From: JADKAV01 sp963818505
GTDB taxonomy: Bacteria; Actinomycetota; Actinomycetes; S36-B12; UBA10799
NCBI GenBank assembly: GCA_963818505.1
Contig: CAWFSJ010000001.1
Span: 1 to 64,000 of the forward strand
Direction of reading: 5' to 3'
Length of the DNA stretch: 64,000 bases
This document shows positions 58,218 to 64,000 of the stretch, one piece after another (within the stretch, counting starts at the first letter, position 1; every line of letters starts with the position of its first letter). A model generated the notes under the pieces. It did no database searches, was not told where the DNA came from, and worked only from the letters and a program-made list of their open reading frames with translations. Position numbers and translations under genes: made by a program.

Positions 58218-58655
58218 ATGGCTGGTAACGGCGATGGATTCAGCGAGGCTGAGCGCAAGGCGATGAAGCAGCGGGCCGAGGAACTGTCCGCCATGAAGGG
58301 TGTGAGGGGTGCGGCCAAGAAGGCCAAAGAGTACGAGGCCTGTATGGAGGCAATCGAGGCCCTCACTGGTCTGGACCGGACGATCGCTGAACGCTTCCAT
58401 GTGGTCGTCGCCGAGGAGGCACCCCAGCTCGATCCCAAGACCTGGTACGGCTTCCCGTCTTACGCGAGGGACGGCAAGGTTGTGACCTTCGTCCAGCCCG
58501 CATCGAAGTTCGACGCTCGGTACGCGAGCATCGGGTTCAACGAGGACGCGCTGTTGGACGACGGTGCGATGTGGGCGACAGCGTTCGCCGTGGTGCAGTG
58601 GACCGAGGCCGTTGAGAAGCAGCTGCGGGACTTGGTGAAGCGGGCCGCGGGGTAG
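58218..58655 (+). CDS. DUF1801-like protein
   Basis: This 145-residue protein begins after AGGAGGT (ATG 58218; an upstream start at 58152 has no such site). The N-terminus is charged helix (FSEAERKAMKQRAEELSAMKG). The body (HVVVAEEAPQLDPKTWYGFPSYARDGKVVTFVQPASKFDARYASIGF, split here at KTWYGFPSYA) matches the DUF1801/YdhG-like fold, sometimes called iron chaperone-like. Function unknown. Confidence 0.75.
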   Translation: MAGNGDGFSEAERKAMKQRAEELSAMKGVRGAAKKAKEYEACMEAIEALTGLDRTIAERFHVVVAEEAPQLDPKTWYGFPSYARDGKVVTFVQPASKFDARYASIGFNEDALLDDGAMWATAFAVVQWTEAVEKQLRDLVKRAAG

Positions 58656-58667
58656 GGAGACCCGTAC

Positions 58668-59786
58668 TCACGCCATTCCGGTCGGTGTCTTGCTTGGCTG
58701 ACCCAGAACCTCTGACAACGCGTCGAAGATCCGAGCCGTGGCGGCCATGCAGGGCGCTTCGGTCGTGATGGTGGCGCCCCCGAATCCATCTGGGCAGTTG
58801 CCCGCAACGATGTCTCCCGCGGTCAGCACAACCGCAGCGACCTGCGCCTCAGGGTGGAAGTAACAGGCAGCGCGGTAACCGGGGATGTGTCCCGAGTGCC
58901 CGATCCAGCCGCTGATGCGCATCAGGCCGATCCCGTACTCCACTGCCGGCGCGAGAGCTGAGGCGTCAGCGAGCGAGGCGATACGCATCGCCTGTGACTC
59001 GGGGGTGAGCAGCGCGCCGGTTCCTAGTGCATTGGCGTAGGTGAGCAGATCCTCCGCGGTGCAGACCAAGGCGCCGGCAGTGCTGGCCCAGCACGGGTTG
59101 AAGTCGGTAGTGTCCACCGGGTGCTCGGGTGTGGCGCCCGGGAAGACCAGTGTGTAACCGCGGGCGAATGGGTCCGGCATGGACGAGGATTCCCCGGGCC
59201 ACCACGTGTTGGACAGGCCCAAGGGGTTGAGAATCCGCTGGCGCAGCAGCGTCGCGAAGGACTTGCTGGAGACCCGCTCCAGGACCTTGCCGAGAATCGC
59301 GTAGTTGGTGTTGGAGTAGGCGAATTGAGCATCGGGGGCGAAGGCGCGGGGTGCGGCGAGACCGACTTTGATCACCTCGTCCGAGTCGTGGACAGCGCCG
59401 GGATCCGCGACGATGCTGGCGACCAATCCCGGGTCGGCCGTGTAGTCGGCGATCCCACTGCGCATCGTGGCCAGCAGGCGCAGGGTGATGCCCTCGGTGT
59501 CGGTTGCGGCGGGAAGGTACATGGACAGCGGGTCGTCAAGACTCAGCGCCCCCTCCGCAAGGAGTTGCAGAAGGATGGTGGCGGTGAAGGTCTTGGTGAC
59601 CGACCCGATCCGCAGGTGCGTCTGCGCCGTGATTGCGGAGTCGGGATCAGCGTCTCCGTAAGCCCCGAACCAACTGCCGCCCGCCGTGCGAACGCCGACC
59701 ACGGCGCCGGGGGTCCCAGCGCACAGGTCGAAGGCCGCGGCTGCCGCCCGGTCAAGATCGGACTCTGGTAGTGCGCCAATTGACAT
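58668..59786 (-). CDS. Serine beta-lactamase-like hydrolase (class C / esterase type)
   Basis: This 372-residue protein (ATG 59786; another ATG 7 codons upstream) has SVTK (S-x-x-K nucleophile) at ~60, YSNTNY (Y-x-N), and GHSGHIPGY (H-S/T-G). This is the serine beta-lactamase family that includes esterases and D-aminopeptidases; no signal peptide is evident, so a true beta-lactamase role is unlikely. Substrate unknown. Confidence 0.88.
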   Translation of the reverse strand: MSIGALPESDLDRAAAAAFDLCAGTPGAVVGVRTAGGSWFGAYGDADPDSAITAQTHLRIGSVTKTFTATILLQLLAEGALSLDDPLSMYLPAATDTEGITLRLLATMRSGIADYTADPGLVASIVADPGAVHDSDEVIKVGLAAPRAFAPDAQFAYSNTNYAILGKVLERVSSKSFATLLRQRILNPLGLSNTWWPGESSSMPDPFARGYTLVFPGATPEHPVDTTDFNPCWASTAGALVCTAEDLLTYANALGTGALLTPESQAMRIASLADASALAPAVEYGIGLMRISGWIGHSGHIPGYRAACYFHPEAQVAAVVLTAGDIVAGNCPDGFGGATITTEAPCMAATARIFDALSEVLGQPSKTPTGMA

Positions 59787-59918
59787 TCTGTGATTGTGGC
59801 AGGACATGTGCGCCTACGAGCAAGCTGACACCGATTGGCGTAAGGGTCGAGAACCCAAGGATTGTCGCGGCTTTGTGCAACGATGACGTCTTCGCCCCCT
59901 CAACCGCTAGGAGTGCAT

Positions 59919-61718
59919 ATGGCGCATATGAGTCGACGATCTTTCATGGCCTTCAGCGGTGTTGTGGCTGCTTCATTGGGTCTGCCGAGGTCCATGGTTG
60001 GCAGCGCCATGGCGGCACCACTGGCCCCGGCTGATGTGCCGACGACCTTGCGCCAGACCATCCGGCAGTCCACGACGGGCAATCGGGCCTACCGCACGTT
60101 GCTGTCCGCGCCGGGCGAGCCGTTCATCGTCCGCGAGGACCTCGTTGGGTCCCGGCCCTCGCCGGGGCGAGTTGCTCGTCGGCGTTCGCTGGCGTACCTG
60201 GGTCACACCTCCGACATCCACATCCAGGACACGCAGTCCCCAGCACGTCTGGAGCCGACCAACGCTTTCAGCATGACCCTGCTCCCCGGGACTTGCCGCC
60301 CGCAGCAGTCGATGTCGCTGTTCGTGCAGGCCCAGATGGTGCAGGCATTCAGCGAGGCGGCCAGCAGCCCCGTCACGGGGGCGCCGATGGCTGCGGTGCT
60401 CAACACCGGGGACTCCTCCGACCAGATCTCCAACCTCGAGACCCGTTGGTACATCAAGGTGATGGACGGCGTGCCGGTCACGGCGAACTCCGGTGCCGAG
60501 GGTCAGTACGAGGGGGTCGAGGTCTGGCCCGAGGCAACCTACGCCTACCACCCTGACGACCCGGCCGGGGACGTGTGGGGCGAGTACGGATTCCCGCAGA
60601 TCCCGGGGCTGATGGATGCGATTGTGAGCACCGAGATCACCAGCCCGGGTATGCCGGCGCCTTGGTTCTCGGTGTTCGGCAACCACGACGTCCTGTTGAA
60701 CGGGTTCGTCGGACAGGACGACTCCCTGCGCTCTTTGGCCACTGGCCACACGAAGTACTGGTCGTTCCCGTCCTGGATGACCGACCAGTTCACAGGGATG
60801 GCCACCGACACCAGCCCACTGCAGCGCGGTCTGGACTTCGTGCGTCAGCAGTTCGGTGTGGTGGGTGGCTTCAAGCGGGTGGAGGCCGATCCTGATCGCC
60901 AACTCCTGCAAGGCCAGGACTTCATGGCCGCACACTTCGAGGACACCGGCGCTGGGCCCGGCCCGGTCGGCCACGGCTTCACCCAAAGCAACCTCGATCA
61001 GAACACCACATTCTGGACCACGGATATCGGACCGAACCTACGGCTGTTCGGCCTCGATACGTGCAACCGGCTCACGGGCGCGGACGGGGCCGTACCCAAG
61101 AACCAGTTCGACTGGCTCGAGGCGGCCCTGCAGGAGTGTGTGGCGCAGGACAAGTTGGCGATCGTGCTCAGCCACCACAACAGCTTGACTTTGGAGAACA
61201 CGGCTGAATCCGCGTTCCACCCCGGTGAGCCGCTGATCCACGCCGACGAGTTCATCGCGATGCTGCTGAAGTATCCCAACATGATCGCTTGGCTCAATGG
61301 GCACACGCACACCAACACGATCAAGGCGCACCCGAACGCGGACAAGACCGGCGGCTTCTGGGAGATCACGACGGCCTCGTGCATCGACTACCCGCAGCAG
61401 CAGCAGGTGGTGGACATCTGCGACAACCGCGATGGCACCATGTCGATCTTTGCGATCGTGCTTGACCACGCCTCACCCGCGCAGTGGACCGGTGGCGACT
61501 TCTCCCAGGTCGGTATCGCGACGCTGAGCCGGGAGTTGGCTAGCAACGACTGGACTGCCACTCCGTTCGCGCTGCTCGGCTCGGATCTCGACCGCAACGT
61601 GGAACTGATACTGCCAGCCCCGTTCGATCTCGAGAAGATCGCCGATTCGGATCTGAACCTTGAGATCGCGAAACGAAAAGCCGTGGTGTGGAAGAACACG
61701 AAGGGAGCCGGGGCATGA
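59919..61718 (+). CDS. Tat-exported metallophosphoesterase
   Basis: This 599-residue protein begins with a twin-arginine signal (MAHMSRRSFMAFSGVVAAS; SRRSFM). AGGAG lies before ATG 59919. The calcineurin-like motifs are HTSDIHIQD (D-x-H), LNTGDSSD (GD), VFGNHDVLL (GNHD), LSHHNS and NGHTHTNT (GHTH). The layout matches a family of large actinobacterial phosphoesterases of unknown substrate. It is the first gene of a tight three-gene unit with 4-bp overlaps, so phosphoesterase, lipoprotein and membrane protein are co-translated. Confidence 0.88.
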   Translation: MAHMSRRSFMAFSGVVAASLGLPRSMVGSAMAAPLAPADVPTTLRQTIRQSTTGNRAYRTLLSAPGEPFIVREDLVGSRPSPGRVARRRSLAYLGHTSDIHIQDTQSPARLEPTNAFSMTLLPGTCRPQQSMSLFVQAQMVQAFSEAASSPVTGAPMAAVLNTGDSSDQISNLETRWYIKVMDGVPVTANSGAEGQYEGVEVWPEATYAYHPDDPAGDVWGEYGFPQIPGLMDAIVSTEITSPGMPAPWFSVFGNHDVLLNGFVGQDDSLRSLATGHTKYWSFPSWMTDQFTGMATDTSPLQRGLDFVRQQFGVVGGFKRVEADPDRQLLQGQDFMAAHFEDTGAGPGPVGHGFTQSNLDQNTTFWTTDIGPNLRLFGLDTCNRLTGADGAVPKNQFDWLEAALQECVAQDKLAIVLSHHNSLTLENTAESAFHPGEPLIHADEFIAMLLKYPNMIAWLNGHTHTNTIKAHPNADKTGGFWEITTASCIDYPQQQQVVDICDNRDGTMSIFAIVLDHASPAQWTGGDFSQVGIATLSRELASNDWTATPFALLGSDLDRNVELILPAPFDLEKIADSDLNLEIAKRKAVVWKNTKGAGA

Positions 61719-62095
61719 GGAGGATGATCGCTCTCCTGGCGCTGCTCCCACTGGCCGGTTGCACCCAGATCGCGCAATTGCAGCCGGTCGCGGGTGCTGA
61801 GATCACTGCGGTCCGGATCGCGACGAACGACGTGCTGGTCGATCAGAACGTCCCCATCGACGTGGCGCCCGTCTGCGAGTTGGAGGGGGAACTCTACGTC
61901 TGCCTAGGCACGACTCGCGTTGGCGCGCAGATCCGGTCGGAGGCCAAGATGCTCGAGGCCTTCGGAGCGACGAAGACCGAGTACGGTGCTGACTCGCCGG
62001 CGGTGATCTCGCTCAAGGTGACCGTGGGCAAGAACGAAATCTTCAACGGGCAGGTCGAGAGCCAGCTCGCCGCGAACGCACAGGAGGCGAAGTGA
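61715..62095 (+). CDS. Small lipoprotein
   Basis: This 126-residue protein (ATG overlaps the previous stop, ATGA) has a lipoprotein signal MRRMIALLALLPLAGC with the lipobox LAGC. The mature part (TQIAQLQPVAGAEITAVRIATN...) is a small beta-rich domain with one Cys pair (VCELEG, VCLGTT). It would be anchored on the outer face of the membrane. Function unknown; likely works with the neighbouring phosphoesterase and membrane protein. Confidence 0.8.
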   Translation: MRRMIALLALLPLAGCTQIAQLQPVAGAEITAVRIATNDVLVDQNVPIDVAPVCELEGELYVCLGTTRVGAQIRSEAKMLEAFGATKTEYGADSPAVISLKVTVGKNEIFNGQVESQLAANAQEAK

Positions 62096-62754
62096 GTACT
62101 GATGTGGCGCAGCCGACCTCGACCACTTACCGCTTCTCGGCGTTGTTCCGGGCCTTGATCATCATGTGGCGCACCTCCGGGCCGGCGCTGTTGTTCATCG
62201 TCATCAACACGGTCGTTCAGTCGTTGCTCGTGTGGCTCAACACCCAGTCAGGGTTCAGCTTCAGTTTCCTTGTGGCGTTCCTCGTCTCGGGGGTCAGTGT
62301 GATGGCCCTATACGCAGTGCTCACTTCATGCGCGCTGGGAGCCGTTGATCGCGACGGGGCGTCTGTGCTCGGCCGGGCGAAGGCTCATGCAGGTGCTTTC
62401 ACAGGGTGGGCTGCTCTGCAGTGGCTGTTTGTGCTGCTTGTGTCCCTGTTCCAGCCGGTGCTCGTGCTGCTGGTGGCCGCGCTGACACCGTTCCTGCCGA
62501 TCGCTGCGATGGACGGCCGGCGCAACGCCCTGGGTGCCAACTTCTCCGCACTGGGACGCAAATTCGGGCGATGGCTGCTCACGACAGTCATCCTGCTGAT
62601 CGCTGGGTTGGTCTACTTCCTGCTCTCGGCCGTGAACGTCTTCTTCATCAAGGGCACGCCCGCGGCGGTCTTCTTCTGGCTGATCATCGGGGTGGTCGCG
62701 TGGTGGACATTGACAGCCTGGACGCTGGTGTACCGCGCAGCCCGGAAGGACTGA
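62092..62754 (+). CDS. Polytopic membrane protein
   Basis: This 220-residue protein (GTG, overlap GTGA) has about five hydrophobic segments: ALLFIVINTVVQSLLVWL, FSFLVAFLVSGVSVMALYAV, ALQWLFVLLVSLFQPVLVLL, WLLTTVILLIAGLVYFLL and VFFWLIIGVVAWWTLTAWTL. A short basic tail follows. Six-helix DUF6159-type proteins look similar, but family membership is only a guess. Third gene of the phosphoesterase unit; a palindrome follows its stop. Confidence 0.78.
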   Translation: MSTDVAQPTSTTYRFSALFRALIIMWRTSGPALLFIVINTVVQSLLVWLNTQSGFSFSFLVAFLVSGVSVMALYAVLTSCALGAVDRDGASVLGRAKAHAGAFTGWAALQWLFVLLVSLFQPVLVLLVAALTPFLPIAAMDGRRNALGANFSALGRKFGRWLLTTVILLIAGLVYFLLSAVNVFFIKGTPAAVFFWLIIGVVAWWTLTAWTLVYRAARKD

Positions 62755-62793
62755 TCCGGTCTCCGGGCGGGTTTCCCAGCCCAATGGCCGTTG

Positions 62794-62861
62794 GTTAGAG
62801 GTTGTGCTGTTGGTTAGCGAATCCACGCGTTGTTTCGCTAACCAACAGCACAACCTCTAAC
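62794..62861. repeat. Dispersed palindromic repeat, family A copy 4 (perfect)
   Basis: This copy is the most complete: 26 bp at 62794-62819 pair perfectly with 62836-62861 around the 16-base loop AATCCACGCGTTGTTT. The segment that is unpaired in the other copies pairs here. The rest of the 62755-63106 gap has no gene. Confidence 0.93.
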
Positions 62862-63106
62862 GCGGGGATCGTGTGGCTGCGACCGGAGTGGCTCTCGCCG
62901 CTCTGCAGGGTGCCTCGGTCTGTGTACACCCCTAGCATGCCCACGAAGGTGCGCTGCGCCCCCTGAACACGCCCGTACCCGGTCTAGTCCGGGTACGCAA
63001 AGGCACGCCCCGATCCGGTCTTCTGGCCGAACTTCGGCCGAACGGGGGTGTCAGGTGGCCGGTGACTGAGGCAGACTTCCGGGAGTCGTCCATCCAGGAG
63101 GCAGTC

Positions 63107-63769
63107 ATGTCAAAGGCTTTCAAACTGCTCGTTCCGGCGTTGGCCGCAGTTCTGGCCCTCGGTGTCGGCACCGCTACAGCCACGAAGGTCATCAGCGGTC
63201 GTTCGATCAAGAACGGGACGGTGACCGAGCGCAAACTCGCCCCCGCCGTGCGGGACAAGCTCAATGCCGCCGGCCCGCAAGGAGTCCCAGGACCGCAAGG
63301 ACCTCAAGGTCTGCCCGGCGCCGCGGCACCGTCTGTTGGGTCGGCGGTTGCCAACACTACTGCGATCAATCCTTTGGCCCTGGGTTCGACGGCAACCATT
63401 CTTACGCTCAGCAGCCCTCCTGGCTCAGGGAGCGGGCCCATCGCAGTCAACGGCCCGACCCGGTTGATGATCACGGCGCAGGTCAACGCTTTCAAGACAA
63501 CTTCGGACGCGACCAAGTTCGCCCGGATTCATTGCCAGCTGTTTCAGGACCAGATTGCCGGGCCGGGGACGATCGGCAGAAATGTCGAAGTCAGCCTGGG
63601 GCCTGTCTCGGTCGGTGCAGTGCTCGCAAGTCTGTCTCTCGTTGGCTCTGTAGACGTCGATTCAGGTCAGCACGATGTCGGCATACTCTGCCAGGCGTCC
63701 GCTGCCGGCTCGAATACCGGGGTCAGTTTCCAGAGCGCGTCCATCAATGTAGTCGCCGTGCCGCGATGA
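63107..63769 (+). CDS. Exported protein with short collagen-like segment, related type
   Basis: This 220-residue protein (ATG after AGGAGG) has a signal peptide (MSKAFKLLVPALAAVLALGV...ATA). A motif often found in exported actinobacterial proteins follows: VISGRSIKNGTVTERKLAP, then GPQGVPGPQGPQGLPG, a Gly-x-y run. The C-terminal ~150 residues are beta-rich (TRLMITAQVNAFKTTSD...). No enzyme motif. Related in layout, not in sequence, to the pair at 56-57.5 kb. Confidence 0.78.
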   Translation: MSKAFKLLVPALAAVLALGVGTATATKVISGRSIKNGTVTERKLAPAVRDKLNAAGPQGVPGPQGPQGLPGAAAPSVGSAVANTTAINPLALGSTATILTLSSPPGSGSGPIAVNGPTRLMITAQVNAFKTTSDATKFARIHCQLFQDQIAGPGTIGRNVEVSLGPVSVGAVLASLSLVGSVDVDSGQHDVGILCQASAAGSNTGVSFQSASINVVAVPR

Positions 63770-63835
63770 GGGCACCACGAGATCCGGAACTTCGCCCTTT
63801 CGGTTCTTGCGTTGCGCCAGCCTTGAAGTAGTGGC

Positions 63836-63873
63836 GTTGGTTGACGCTCGTCGGACGACAAACCTCAACCAAC
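63836..63873. repeat. Inverted repeat, family C copy 2
   Basis: GTTGGTTGA (63836-63844) and TCAACCAAC (63865-63873) form a perfect 9-bp stem. The downstream string (CAACCAACTACCCGAAC) matches the copy at 55663-55717 with one change. Confidence 0.75.
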
Positions 63874-63920
63874 TACCCGAACCCACCCGACGCACGGCTG
63901 GCCCGCCCGCGCCAGACTCG

Positions 63921-64000
63921 TCATGTCCCTTCCCGGCGCCTTCGCACTACGAAGAACATGCCTGCCGCAGCCAAGGTGATCGCTGCGCCAACCAGTCCGT
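63921..64000 (-). CDS. C-terminal end of a membrane-anchored protein (runs off the window)
   Basis: The last 25 codons read GLVGAAITLAAAGMFFVVRR and then RREGT before a TGA at 63921-63923. A single hydrophobic helix followed by a basic tail is the usual end of a wall-anchored (sortase-type) or membrane-anchored surface protein. The LPxTG motif, if any, would lie outside the window. Confidence 0.6.
   Translation of the reverse strand, partial: GLVGAAITLAAAGMFFVVRRRREGT

Overview
The window is high-GC DNA from an actinobacterium. Three things support this: the 16S and 23S rRNA sequences (the 23S has the extra-helix region typical of the phylum), frequent GTG/TTG starts and 4-bp stop/start overlaps, and a core gene order familiar from actinomycetes: tyrS, TPR protein, HAD phosphatase, a ~50-aa protein, tlyA, nadK, recN, pyrG, NUDIX, ald, xerD, scpA, scpB, rluB, aroH, tyrA, cmk, der. 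The 16S looks closest to Sporichthyaceae or other uncultured freshwater lineages, but that placement is only an impression.

Layout. At 1-2.7 kb are a polytopic membrane protein, a small exported protein and tyrS. At 2.7-8.3 kb is a complete rRNA operon (promoter, 16S, 23S, 5S, hairpin) with no spacer tRNA. At 8.3-25.4 kb is the housekeeping block above. At 25.4-31.5 kb is a patchy accessory stretch: a PD-(D/E)XK-type endonuclease, tRNA-Pro(GGG) with a short copy of its 3' end 111 bp downstream, exported proteins, a phosphoesterase, a RelE-like relic, a Uma2 protein and a SOUL protein. At 31.5-33.2 kb is an ABC-F ATPase.

The centrepiece (33.3-51.3 kb) is a lipid/polyketide synthase locus. A minus-strand operon encodes, in transcription order, a PfaD/nitronate-monooxygenase-like flavoprotein (probable trans enoyl reductase), a large acyl-CoA dehydrogenase, a 2948-aa synthase (KS-AT-KS-5xACP-KR-DH), and a multidomain biotin-dependent carboxylase whose biotin carboxylase part is only a remnant. 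A phosphopantetheinyl transferase gene converges on it. Together these could make a carboxylated extender unit, activate carriers, and elongate, reduce and dehydrate a chain. It resembles PUFA synthases but lacks a PfaC-type paired FabA-like dehydratase. All five carrier domains have Thr where the pantetheinylated Ser is expected.

The last part (51.6-64 kb) holds a methyltransferase, an App1-like phosphatase, a 155-bp tandem repeat, a decayed RCC1-repeat gene, an oxidoreductase, exported collagen-like proteins (two in tandem), a CMD-family protein, a serine hydrolase, and a small operon of Tat-exported phosphoesterase, lipoprotein and membrane protein.

Three families of dispersed inverted repeats sit between genes. 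The best is a ~68-bp palindrome in four copies. Three genes (TPR protein, an exported protein at 27 kb, and the carboxylase) each need a single base removed to read as one frame. Residual assembly errors and real frameshifts cannot be separated from sequence alone.
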